Positions 32,728 through 44,266 of a stretch of DNA of 64,000 bases are shown piece by piece. The notes below the pieces were generated by a model that worked only from the letters and a program-made list of their open reading frames with translations, did no database searches and was not told the DNA's origin. The DNA is from Tuctoria greenei (Eukaryota; Streptophyta; Magnoliopsida; Poales; Poaceae): the NCBI GenBank assembly GCA_036927565.1, contig JAYESD010000007.1, positions 125,648,230-125,712,229 of the forward strand. Direction: 5' to 3'. Position 1 is the first letter of the stretch. Each line of letters opens with the position of its first letter. Both the position numbers and the translations under genes were made by a program.

Positions 32728-35630
32728 TCAATCCATGGCTAATTGCACGACTACATATTTGGCAGCATTCTTGACCTCTATCACTGCCGTTTCCTCGCGC
32801 TCCTCAACGGGACCTTCGAAAACTGGCTCTGGTGGCATCTCAGGGTACCAACTCCGGTAGCACACCAGGACATGTGATGCCACCGTCTTCGCCACCGCCC
32901 TACCCTCTGCTTCCAGACGCTGAGCTAGTTGACACTCCTGCAGATCGAGCTTTCGAGTGCGACACTCTATTGTGTGCTCTCGGGCTTGGACATCGAGATC
33001 ACGCAGGAGGAGTTCCTGACGGTCAGCTAAGTGTTGCACCCGATCCCGTGCCAAGTCGCTCTCCGGGAGCTCAAAGTCTTTGAGGTGGGACTGCATCCTG
33101 TCCCGATCTACCTCATCCTGAGCCATCATCGCTTGGGTCGTCACCTCTTGTTCGGCGACAGCAGCCTCCCGCTCAGCAACAGCGGCTTCACGACAACCCA
33201 GGGCCTCTCGACCGTCTTCAAGGGCATGCAGGCGAGAATCAGTCGTGTCATTGGCTACCTTGGCGTTGGCCAGAATCTTCTGGGACATTGCATCCATGGC
33301 CTTCGCCAAGCGGTGCCTCAGCTCCATCTCCTCACTCTCCTTCTGGTACTTTGCCTTTGCCTCGGCGATCCTGTACCTCAGAAGGTCTTCCCAGCCTTGG
33401 AAGTGCTTGCCCTCAGCATGCAGCTTCTCCCACTCTGCAGCGAGAGCCCCCTGCCCCCGGTAGAGGTTGGATTGCACCTGGTGGATGATGGACTGCGTCG
33501 AGTCCATGATGTTGGAGAGGTGCTCTGGCTGTGCTAAAGTTACGCAAGGCCGCCCGATGATCATCTAGGGGACCTCTTCCTCCTGCAGCAACGAAGGCGA
33601 GACCACCAGTATCGAGGACCTTATCCCCGGGGACTGAGCAGGAGTTGCGGTACTACCCGAAGCGGCAGTGCCACCGTAGTCCAAGGAGCCACCCGTCAGA
33701 TCAGCAGCAGCGGAGGCCAGGCCCTCAGCCCCCTGAGCCGACTCCGACATTGCCTCTGGCACGACAGCAGGAGATGCCTCTGGCACGGTAGCTGAAGATG
33801 CTTTACTACCCACGCGGGGTACGGACGCCGGAGCAATGCTCTCCTATACAGGCTTGGTGGTTTGCTCCGCCGATACAGCCGCAGCCTCCTGGGCCGACTT
33901 CGCAGTGCTCTAGAACACTACCCCGGCGGTAGAGGCGTCACAACAGCTGACATAGACCTGCAGGTCGAAATCAGAATCTACCCAAGCTAGAAGAACAGGC
34001 GAGATAATGGAGCAAGCATTGGTAAGAATGCCTTACCGATGTCCCTGGAAGCTCCAGTGGGCCTCCACATTTGGTGGACCTCAAGCTGCGGGCCCTAACG
34101 ACGGCGTGGCAGGCGAGGTTGTCCTAGCCGGGCCTCCACCGAAACCACTAGTGATGCCGCCACCGTGCATCGACGTATCTCCACCGACTCCAACGGAGCC
34201 ACTACCGAAGCATCCTCCCGAGCTGCCGCCGACATCGGCCCGAGGCCTCTTGGCCTGAGACTCCGTAGGCATAACGCTCCCGGAGCCCCTTGTGGCATCT
34301 TGGACTGCGCTGGCAGCAGGGATGTTGGACAGTGTGCCAGCCACAGACGTTGGCAGAGCCACTGCTTGACGGACAATGCCTCCCCTCGAAGAACCGCCGA
34401 CACCCAATGCTGAGGAGGGGCACGCCAAGTGACGTTGACTTGGAGCAAAGGCCGCCTGCGGCGGCGCCTTCAGCGGCGATCAAGGGCGTTTCTTCTTCAC
34501 AACCTCAAACATCGGGGACTTCCCCTTCCTGATGTCAGGGACTGACGCCTTCCTCTTCCCAGCATCTGTTTGTCCAAGGGCCAGATGGCAAACAGCGATA
34601 GGCGCCTTGCTTCTCCCACCATCGGAGCGCGCGTCTTCCACCCTTGATGCCTCGGAGCCTAGGGCAGGTGTAGACTCTTGAGGCGAGTTGACTATGGCCA
34701 ATCCACAGTCCGCATCACCAACCTGCCATAGCGCAAGATCGAGCGCGTCCAGGTTTGGCATCTCCCTCAGGATCTTCATCCAAAGGTTCCGATCCGAGCA
34801 AAGTGGTCGATAGGGCTTGGAAGGTTGAAGATGTTGGAAGTCAGCGGTCCTTTGCACGCTTCGGACATTATGTCGAGCACCTCTTGCGGGGTCATCTCTA
34901 TGTCGCGACCCTGCACCAGCCGGGTGCCGTCCTGTGGCCTGAAGTAAAGCCATGCAGGACGGCGACGATGCTGGAGGGGATCCAGGCGTCAGCGCACGAA
35001 GTCCACCATCACCATCAGCTCCGATAGACCATGATCCGCCAAGAATTGGATCCTCTCCATCACCGGGGTGTATGCCTTCTCCAACTATGGGCACTCCTCC
35101 CAGGTCTTCTTCTTGAGTATTGGCCAACCGGTGGGCATGACCATGCGATCATGGGAATCGACCTGTATGATCACCTAGTCGCTCCTCCAGTCGGCCCACT
35201 TCGCTGTGGAGAGTGGGGTGATATACTTGAAGGGGTTGTTGGCCCGATGTTGGAAGTAGTAGCCACCGAGGAAGCTTGTCTTGTTCTTCTTCCTGGTCTG
35301 CCTCAGCACAAAGAACTGCTAGAACACTAGCACGGACGGGTGCATTCCGATAAACATCTCACAGAAGTGCGAGAACACTGTCACCGCCACCAGAGAGTTC
35401 AGCGACAAGTAGTGAAGCTGGAGCTCGAGGACCTCCAGGAGCATCACCAAGAAGGAGGAAATGGGAGGAATGAAACCGGAGTACGCATACGCCTGGAAGA
35501 AAACAAAACTGGAGTTCAAATCCCACTGCGCCTCGTCCTCCCAGCCGAATAGCCGCCTCACACGCGCTACGTCAACTATGCGAGAAGGAGGCAAGGCTGA
35601 GCCCATTGGAGCAGGAGTCGAGAACCTCAA
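32728..35630 (-). pseudogene. Antisense extra ORF of element III, resembling the 'putative gypsy type transposon' family (PF04195)
   Basis: Read on the minus strand against gag. The N-terminal part (35630-35319, 103 residues) has the RRLFGW start, a helical hydrophobic stretch, then LNSLVAVTVFSHFCEMFIG. This pattern is known to me from grass proteins grouped under PF04195. Coding character continues through 35127-34480, with a basic, proline/serine-rich middle (KRKASVPDIRKGKSP, about 34520), then 33813-33565. A single stop leads in frame into 33564-32728, a 278-residue, Glu/Gln/Arg-rich segment (EREAAVAEQE) that is very likely a coiled coil. Several stops and frame changes break it. An antisense ORF between the coding region and the 3' LTR is known from Tat-lineage elements such as Grande (from memory). 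Its function is unknown. Confidence 0.65.
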
Positions 35631-36129
35631 AGTTGGGGAGAGAGTGGGTCCTCAAGGAGGAAGACGAAGGCTCAAACGTTGGGGTGTGCATAAGGAGGAA
35701 CTACCTTTGCCCACAAAGGTTTCCTTTTAACACCCTGTTAGGCGTTTGAGCGTACCGAGCAAATCACTTGGGGCCGAAACCCGCTGCTCAATCCATAGCG
35801 TCCCTGACGGCGGGGCCCAAGTCTCCTGTCTGAGAGATCGACTTGAAGGGGCTTCAACCCGAGAAGGCAATCCAGCGGTTCCCATAAAGGTGGGAGTAGA
35901 AGCAGCAGCAGCGTAGCAGCCACATTAGGAACTATCACAGTAAAAAAGTTGCAGCAAGCAAAGATCTCGTCACCACGAGCCCTCAACCAGAGAGGGACGC
36001 GTGGCCACGATGGCAGAAGGGCGCACCATTTCAGCTAATCAAGACAAAATCAAAACACAGCGCGGGAAAGAAGGAATAGGGCTCCACCCTCGGGCTCATC
36101 ACCTATCCTAGGGTGGACCCAGGGGCCAC
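35631..36129. other. Region between antisense ORF and 3' LTR of element III
   Basis: Possible promoter side of the antisense ORF; no clear TATA box found. It ends in CCAGGGGCCAC just before the LTR, a weak polypurine tract. Confidence 0.4.
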
Positions 36130-36678
36130 TGTCGTTACCTGGCATATCGGGTACCCCGTGCACAAGCTAAAGCCACATAGGTGTCCTGCCTCCTAGCCAA
36201 GGCGGGGTTCGAGAGCGTCGCGTGTCCAGAAGGCCTGGACCCCTCTACCCCAGATACGGGGTCCAATGTACCCACATAAACCTCAAGAAGGAGTTCAGCT
36301 CCCTCAGGGGTGAGCTCCCAAGAGGGCACGTGTCTCGCAGGAAGGGATCTCTCTCCCTCCAATGGGAGTGAGCTCCGGAGCTGCCATGTGGCTCGAGACA
36401 ACAGACAGGCCACCTCCCCGAAGAGGTGGGCTCCAGCTCTGCCACGAGTCCCACGGCCCTAGAGCCCCCGCTCTACTCAGGAGTAGGCTCTGGAGCTACC
36501 ACGTGGTTAGCGGGTCAGGACCAGACCTCCCCAGAAGCGGCTAGCTCCCGATCTGCCACGTACCTTGCAACTTGCTCTGGGCAGTAGGTTGTGGGAGTTA
36601 AGAGGGAGGTGCGCCTTGTCCAGATCAGGCATTGAAGGATCGCGTCTTCCCCAGGAGCGTGACGCAACGCGCACCTGC
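36130..36678 (+). repeat. 3' LTR of element III, first part
   Basis: Starts TGTCGTTACC and matches 16367-16920. It is interrupted at 36678 by element V. Confidence 0.9.
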
Positions 36679-37540
36679 TGATGAGGACAGAACAATAGCG
36701 GAGACGCACATTGAAATGCAAGGACCAATCAGAAGAGCACGAGCACGGTTAATACATCAGCAGGTGAACTCGCTCCTAACTTCGTTTGTATGTGAGTTTG
36801 AGAATAGATTGATATGTAATGATTTAAATATTATTAGGAATAATGGAGAAGATCAACAAGTGAAGGAAAGAGGCCTTGGGAGTGTGGAGAACCAGTTGGG
36901 ACATCCACAAGTTGATGGAAGCAGTTTACAACTCGGACTCGAGTTCAACTCGGAGTCCAGGAGCAGTCCAACTTAAAATGGACGCTCAGGACGCATACGG
37001 ACTCCGTATTTGAATTTCTACATATGCACGGAAAGAGGATAAGATAAAATTTACAATGGCTCTGATCCCACCTCAAAATTCCTCTGTAGTCATTGAGAAT
37101 CGTCGAAACAAGTCGAGTCCAAATTTTTGTCCGGTTCTACGCCACCGAATCGGGCCTTTGGGCCTTGTATCTAGTATGAGTCCATTAGGGACGCATCTAA
37201 TCGTGTTTTGGACGAACCCTATCCTTTAAATATTGCAGCTGCCGGTCATATTCGGTGGGTTTTGCTTAGAATAACAATTTCGTCGTTCTACGGTTTGTGA
37301 GACCCCAAATTCTCAATTTTAGATCGTGTCTTTTACGTTCTTGCTTGTGTTCTCGGTTCACTTGCAGGGATTAGCCTTCTTGGCGAGGTCAAGTGTGTAC
37401 CGCACGGTTGATAACCAACGGAGCAGTGGTGTAGTGATTGCAGGGGTATTCGAACTGCTCGAGTGCCGCGGATCATCAACGTAGAGTTCTCCACCCCAAT
37501 CGACTTACCTTTCGGAAGATCGAGCCTAAACAACTCATCA
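36679..37540 (+). repeat. 5' LTR of element V
   Basis: Matches 42477-43337. The sequence after it (ATTGGTATCATTATTTTC) is only a weak match to the tRNA-Met primer site. Confidence 0.93.
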
Positions 37541-38090
37541 ATTGGTATCATTATTTTCAGGTTGCCCGTGAGGTATATTTGTTTTCGTTCCATTAGATCG
37601 ATTTTGTTTCATACCTAGAGTCCACAGAAAAGCTAAAAAAAATAGATCGTTTTTACCCCGCTTCCTGGACTATAGTGCCTGCAGTTTCGTTTTTCAGTTT
37701 GCATTGTTGAGTTTGGATTCTTGTGGTCGAGTCTTGTTGCTGGTTTAGCTTTGTGTTTTGGGTCCTAGTTATCGTGTTTCATCCTTGTTTTCTTGCTGTT
37801 CGACACCTATTCCACAATCCCTAAATAACAAACCGATCCACCACGTTCATTGGTTTGCCCTAGCTAGCCGCCTTGCGTGAACTCCCGCATCGCCAGCCCC
37901 TAGATTAGGTGACAAACCTTTGTGCCACTAATCCTTGAATCATCACACACCACCCCATTAGTTGCTGTGCAAATTCCCAATCGTTTTCATATCCGATTGC
38001 GAGTTCTATTCTCAAACCGAGTCGGAATCAACATCCAAAAAATCGTAACTCGGACAGCCTACCTTAAAACAGCCATAACTTTCGCATACT
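37541..38090 (+). other. Leader of element V
   Basis: AT-rich sequence between the LTR and gag; no gene. Confidence 0.5.
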
Positions 38091-38095
38091 TTTGG

Positions 38096-41000
38096 ATGAA
38101 TACTTTTGAGGCTCGGTTGCCTCTCGCTGGAAGATATGAAGATAATCCTTATGATGATATGGAAGATCACAACAATCATCCAAGACTGCCACTTTATCGT
38201 CGAGGTATGGGAGGTAATAATCATAACAATTATAATCGTCCTCCTGATAATCCTTTTGCTAAAGTGAAATTTACGGTACCCTCTTTTTCTGATGCTTATG
38301 ATGTTGAGGCTTATCTTGATTAGGAGATGACAGTAGAGCAAAAGTTTAATGCCATCTTGTTCCTGAACAACATAGAGTTTGTCAAGCCACTAGTGAGTTT
38401 AAGGACTTTGCTATCATATGATGGAATGAACTTGTTAAAACTAGTACTGATCCTCCAACATGGGAAAGATTAAAGGAAGCTATGCGTGTTCGATTTGTTC
38501 CTCCATCTTTTCAGCGGGACCTTTGCAAAAAATTGCAGTTCTTAGACCAAGGTAACATGTCCATAGAGGAGTATTATCAAGAGTTACAAAAGGGTATGCT
38601 GCGTTGTGGGGTAGTAGAAGACATGGATGATAAAATAGCACGTTTTCATGGGTGGTTGAGACGTGAAATTTAGGACATTGTTGATTACAAGGAATATGAT
38701 ATTGTTAACAGATTATTTCAGCTTGCTATGTTGGCAGAAAAAGAATTGCAGGGCCGACAACAACAGCAACAACACACAAGGAGCAACTTCACGCCGCGTT
38801 CGACGCCCACACCATCCAAAACAGCACCATCTTCGACCCCCACGTGCAGCGACTACACCATCCAATGGTGGCCAATGAACTACACCTGCTGCTCCACCTT
38901 CTCGTGTGCCGGAGGGCAGCAAGGCGACATCATTCAAGTCTTTGTCGTCCACTCCTTCAATGAGTCGTACTTCCGACATTAAGTGTCACCGCTGTCAGGG
39001 ACTTGGTCATATGATGAGAGATTGCCCGAGCAAACGAGCATACATAGCACGCGACAATGGCGGGTATGATAGTACTTCGGATGTTGAAGATGAATATTCT
39101 CTTGCTACTGACTTTACAGATCCAAATGACGAACACACCTAAGAAGAGGTACTTGGTACAGCAGCAACGGAGAACTATAGGAGCATCATTGTGCAGCGTG
39201 CCTTGAGCTCCAAAGTGGAGACCAACGACAAGCTACAATGACACAACCTCTTCCACATGTTTCTCGTCATCAAGGATTGTCGTGTACACACTATAATTGA
39301 TGGAGGTAGCTGCAATAACTTGGTGAACACGGACGTCGTCAAGAAACTTGGTTTGACAACAAGAGCACACCCTCATCCATACCACATTCAATGGTTCAAC
39401 AACAGCCGTAAGGTTTGGGTAACACAAACAGCGAGAATACATTTTTCAATTGGTTCTTACCATGATTTTGTTGATTTTGATGTCGTTCCTATGGATGCTT
39501 ATTCTCTTTGATTAGGTCGTCCTTGGGAATTTGATACAGATGCTATTTATCATGGTAGAATTAATAAATATACTCTCATGCATAAGGGAAAGAAAATCAC
39601 TTTGCTCCCCATGACTCCTGCTGAAATTGTGCATTTTGAGAAGAGTAAAATTCGTGATGGCAAAGCAACAAAACTAGATTCTGAAAAACAGCAAGTCATT
39701 AAGTTAAAATCATCATCGTTGCTCGCAACTAAATCTGACCTTGCTGATTTATTCGATGCTAAGGGGATGTGCTATGCTTTAGTATGCAAAGAAGCCATGT
39801 TTTCACTTCATAAATTGTCTATTGCATTGCCCCCTGCTGTTGCTAACCTTTTGCAGGAGTTTGAGGATGTGTTTCCCTCCGAGATACCCCCTGGTTTACT
39901 ACCGATGATTGGCATTGAACACAAGATCGATTTGATTCCAGGAGCAAGTTTGCCAAATCGTGCAGCATACGGGGCGAATCCAGAGGAAACTAAGAAAATT
40001 CAGTGACAAGTCCAAGATCTTGTGGACCGCGGGTACATTCGTGAAAGCCTTAGCCCTTGTTCCGTTCCTATTCTTTTGGTTCCTAAGAAAAATGGTAGTT
40101 GGCGCATGTGTGTTGATTATCGAGCGATTAATAACATCACCATTCGATATCGTTATCCTATTCCTCGCTTAGATGACATGCTTGATGAATTGAGTGGTGC
40201 TACCATCTTCACAAAAATTGACTTGCGTAGTGTTACTACCAAATTAGAATGGCACTAGGAGATGAATGGAAAACTGCATTTAAAACCAAGTTTGGACTTT
40301 ATGAGTGGTTAGTCATGCCTTTTGGGTTTACTAATGCATCCAACACCTTTATGCATTTAATGAACGAGGTTTTGCGTGCTTTCATTGGACAATTTGTGGT
40401 GGTTTACTTCGATGATATCCTCATTTACAGCAAGTCATATGATGAACATCTTGATCATTTACGTGTTGTTTTTACTGTTTTGAGAGATGCACGTTTGTTT
40501 GGTAACCTCGAAAAGTGCGTATTTTGCACCAATCGAGTCTTGTTTCTTGGCTATGTCGTTTCCTCGCAGGTAATTGAGATGGATGAGGCAAAAATTGAAG
40601 CGATCACTAGCTGGCCAGTCCCAACAACCGTTACGCAGGTTCGTAGTTTTCTTGGTCTTGCAGGTTTTTATCGCCGTTTTTTGCGGGATTTCAGCACCAT
40701 TGCAGCACCTCTACATGAGATAACGAAGAAGGGAATGCCGTTTATATGGGTCGAACAGCAGTAACAAGTTTTTGATGCTCTCAAATTGAAGCTTACACAA
40801 GCACCATTGCTACAACTTCCTAATTTTGACAAGACCTTTGAGCTAGAATTCGATGCAAGCGGCATTGGTATTGGAGGCGTTCTCATAAAAGGAGGTAAAC
40901 CCGTTGCTTTCTTTAGTGAAAAACTTCATGGTCCTTCTATGAATTAGTCTATTTGTGATAAGGAATTGTATGCCTTAGTGCGAGTATTACAAACTTGGCA

Positions 41001-42624
41001 ACATTATCTTTGGTCTAAGGAGTTTGTCATACATTCTGATCATGAATCATTGAAGTATCCTAAGTGTCAACCAATCTGAATAAACGATGTGCTAAATGGA
41101 TTGAGTTCATAGAGTCGTTTCCATACATCATTAAGCATAAGAAAGGGAAGGAAAATGTCATTGCCGATACATTATCTAGATGTTATACTATGCTGTCCCA
41201 ACTTGATCATAAAATCTTTGGGTTGGAAACAATAAAAGCATTATATTCTACTAATTTGGACTTCAAAGATGCTTTTGAAAGTTGTAGAGAAGAAAGAACT
41301 TGGAATAAATATGTGCTGCGAGATGGTCTCCTCTATCGTGCTGACAAGCTACGCGTTCCAGCTAGCTTCGTTCGTCTATTACTTTTGCAGGAAGCACATG
41401 GAGGAGGTTTGATGGGACATTTTGGAGTGAAGAAAACTGAAGATGTGCTGTACACACACTTCTTTTGGACGAATATGAGGCGTGATGTCGAGCGCTATGT
41501 GTCATGATGCACTACTTGCAATAAAGCTAAGTCTCGCCTTAACCCACATGGTCTTTATATGCCTCTTCCTGTTCCTAGTGTACCTTAGAAGGATATTTCT
41601 ATGGACTTTGTTTTGGGATTGCCTAGGACTAAGAGGGGGAGGGATAGTATTTTTGTAGTTGTTGATCGTTTCTCCAAAATGGCACACTTTATACCTTGTC
41701 ATAAGAATGATAATGCTTCACACATTGCTAATTTATTTATTTTCAAAAATTGTTTGTTTACATGGTGTGCCAAATACCATTGTTTCTGATCGTGATGCAA
41801 GATTTTTAAGTCATTTTTGGAGAACTTTGTGGTATAAATTGGGAACCAAGTTGCTGTTTTTAACTACATGTCACCCACAAATAGATGGACAAACCGAGGT
41901 AGTTAATCGTACTCTATCCACTATGTTACGGGCTATCTTAAAAACAAATTTGAAGTTGTGGGAGGAGTGTTTACCACATATAGAATTTGCTTACAACAGA
42001 TCTATTCACTCCGCGACGAAGGTAAGTCCATTACAGGTAGTGTATGGTTTCAATCTCCGTGCTCCTATTGATTTACTACCTTTGCCTCCTTCTGAAACTA
42101 TAAATTTGGATGCTACACAATGATATGAATTCATTCTTAAGATGCAAGAAACTACAAAGAAAAATATTAAAAAGATGAATGAGAAGTATAGGATTGCAGG
42201 TAGTAAAGGTAGAAAAGAAGTAAAACTTGAACCGGGTGATTTAGTGTGGTTACATTTGAGAAAAGAGTGATTCCCTGACTTGAGAAAATCTAAACTTATG
42301 CCACGAGCTGCTGGTCCTTTTAAGATTGTTGAAAAGATTAATGATAATGCATATAAGCTTGAATTGCCTCCCGATTTTGGGGTTAGTCCTACATTTAACA
42401 TTTCAGATTTGCGACCGTACTTGGGGGAAGAAGATGAACTTGAGTCGAGGACGAATCCAATTCAAGATGGGGAGGATGATGAGGACATAATAATAGCAGA
42501 GACGCACATTGAAATGGAAGGACCAATCACAAGAGCACGAGCACGGTTAATACATCAGCAGGTGAACTCGCTCCTAACTTTGTTGGCATGTGAGTTTGAG
42601 AATAGTTGCTATGTGATGATTTAA
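38096..42624 (+). pseudogene. gag-pol of element V, multiply broken, running into the 3' LTR
   Basis: Gag begins around 38096-38320 and continues at 38482-38673 (RVRFVPPSFQRDL). The CCHC knuckle CHRCQGLGHMMRDC is at 38984-39025. Protease sequence lies near 39257-39511 (IDGGSCNNLV). RT is split at 40258 and carries YFDD at 40405-40416. RNase H starts near 40850 (FDASGIGIGG). Integrase spans about 41380-42420 with the HPQIDGQTEVVNRTL motif near 41875. The last piece, 42280-42624, crosses the LTR boundary at 42477 and carries TRARARL within the LTR. At least ten stops or frame changes interrupt it. It cannot make functional proteins, but the domain order is complete. Confidence 0.88.
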
Positions 42625-43337
42625 TTGTTATTAGGAATAATGGAGAAGATCAACAAGTGAAGGGAAGAGGCCTTGGGAGCATGGAGAACTAGCAGGAACG
42701 TCCACAAGTTGATGGAAGCAGTTTATAACTCGGACTCGAGTTCAACTCAGAGTCCAGGAGCAGTCCACCTTAAAACGGACGCCCAGGATGCATACGGACT
42801 CCATTTTTGATGTTCTACATATGAACGGAAATAGGATAAGATAAAATTTCCAATGGATCTGGTCCCACCTCAAAATTCCTCCGAAGTCATTAGGAATCGT
42901 CGAAACAAGTCGAGTCCAGATTTCTGTTCGGTGTTGCGCCACCGAATCGGGCCTTTGGGACTTGTATCCCGTATGAGTACATTAGGGACACATCTAATCG
43001 TGTTTTCGCCAAACCCTAGCCTTTAAATACTACAGTCGCCGGTCATATTCGGTGGGTTTTGCTTAAAATAACAATTTTTCCGTTCTACAGTTTGTGAGAC
43101 CCCAAATTCTCAATTTCAGATCGTGTCTTCTACGTTCTTGCTTGTGTTCTCGGTTCAATTGCAGGGATTAGCCTTCTTGATGAGGTCAAGCGTGTGTTGC
43201 ATGATTGATAACCAACGGAGTAGTGGTGTAGTGATTGGAGAGGTATTCGAACTGCTCAAGTGTTGCGGATCATCAACGTCGAGTTCTCCACCCCAATTGA
43301 CTTACCTTTCAGAAGATCGGGCCTAAACAACTCATCA
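42477..43337 (+). repeat. 3' LTR of element V
   Basis: Preceded by GATGGGGAGGA, a purine tract. The first ~148 bases are also coding for the end of integrase. Confidence 0.92.
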
Positions 43338-43342
43338 CCTGC

Positions 43343-43875
43343 TGTCAGGTACCACTGCGCCCAATCACATCGCAGTGAAGGCACAACAGGACTACACCAC
43401 TTCGCCAAGTGGGTAGCTTACGGCGCTAGGGATATATGGATGGGACATTCCCTGCTATCATCAACAACTACGCATGGGCCATTGGCGACTGAGGCAGCAA
43501 GATGGCAAGTTTTCAAGCTGCAGTCAAGGGAAGCTTATGCGAGAAGCCATAGATCTTTTAGGATAAGATCGCCCTGGGGCCACCTGTCGGGCCCCGGACC
43601 CTACTTGTAAGGCATCTAGTCTTGTCTATAAAAGGACCAGACCACCACCGTTACAAAGGATCCCCCAACTTATGCATTCACACACACACACCAGCAATAC
43701 AACCTCACCGTGGAGTAGGGTGTTACACTCTTGCGGCCCAAACCACGTAAAAACCACCATCTCATACTCTCATACGTGTGACCACTAGATTGAGAACTAA
43801 GCTTTGTCGATCAATGAACCTTCGCTGGCTGCTCCTTAGCAGATCTAGGGGAAGTGTCGCTTTAACACTTCGACG
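43343..43875 (+). repeat. 3' LTR of element III, second part
   Basis: Resumes after element V. It has TATAAAA at 43627-43633 and a mutated end (CG instead of CA), followed by GTTAT. Confidence 0.9.
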
Positions 43876-43880
43876 GTTAT

Positions 43881-44080
43881 CATTACCTTAGCCAGGGAAT
43901 GATGGATCACATCCAATGCATGATGGTTACAAGTTATTCCTTTGTGGCAAGAAGGAATGTTACACCTTATCTAAAGAATGATGGAACACACTGCACGCAT
44001 GTTGAGTGCACATCATTCCTTCGTATCTAAAGGTTATCATTACTTTAGTCATGAAATAACAAAGTACACCTAACACATTA
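43881..44080 (+). repeat. Tandem repeat of element II, right part
   Basis: Continues the units at 16129-16366 across the insertion; unit starts recur about 78 bases apart. Confidence 0.7.
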
Positions 44081-44240
44081 GAGACCTTGAGGTGCGAACG
44101 AGCGACATCAACAATACTCTCTTCAACCACACTCATGGAACTCGTGGAAGGCAACATAATCGACACTCAATCCTCCATTGTCAAAGCCACGCTGCAACAA
44201 GGATGGGCCAACCTCATGATACAAGAATTTGACTAATATG
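44081..44240 (+). pseudogene. End of the cargo-gene relic of element II
   Basis: TTAGAGACCTTGAGGTGCG... aligns with 52050-52200 in element VI, the C-terminal coiled coil of its cargo gene. It ends abruptly at about 44240. Confidence 0.5.
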
Positions 44241-44266
44241 AAACCCAATGCCCTCTGATTCTTGAG

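Larger units (their letters stand above)
36679..43337 (+). mobile_element. Element V: CRM-like Ty3/gypsy element inside the 3' LTR of element III
   Basis: The LTRs are 36679-37540 and 42477-43337 (862 and 861 bp), start TGATGAG and end CTCATCA, a perfect 7-bp inverted end. The flanking duplication CCTGC is at 36674-36678 and 43338-43342. Gag, knuckle, protease, RT, RNase H and integrase are all recognisable but broken. The integrase C-terminal frame runs into the 3' LTR and ends in a GPITRARARL segment, a layout I know from the CRM/CRR centromeric retrotransposon clade. LTR divergence is several percent by eye. Confidence 0.9.
16367..43875 (+). mobile_element. Element III: Tat/RIRE2-like gag-protease element without RT or integrase, with two later insertions
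   Basis: The LTRs start TGTCGGTACC and are about 1080 bp after removing the inserted elements. The 5' LTR is 16367-17153 plus 27613-27905, and the 3' LTR is 36130-36678 plus 43343-43875. GTTAT flanks both ends. The interior, 27906-36129, holds a gag and protease relic, a 70-bp minisatellite and an antisense extra ORF. No RT, RNase H or integrase motif was found, so it could only have moved with help from an autonomous relative. LTR divergence looks above 10% in the first 100 bases, making it the oldest datable element here. Confidence 0.9.
12292..44240 (+). mobile_element. Element II: old, decayed Athila-like element, split by element III
   Basis: Two blocks, 12292-16366 and 43876-about 44240, rejoin across the GTTAT duplication of element III. 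The left block starts with LTR-like sequence (12292-13039) and a tRNA-Asp-type primer site at 13051-13068. It then holds a gag relic and a relic of the cargo gene seen in element VI. The right block aligns with 52060-52200 of element VI, the coiled-coil end of that cargo gene. No 3' LTR is visible and the left LTR is cut by element I, so the element is truncated. Coordinates include the inserted elements III, IV and V. Confidence 0.7.

Noticed and set aside
42006..42401. 131-residue minus-strand ORF over element V integrase
   Set aside because: Antisense shadow of the integrase relic.
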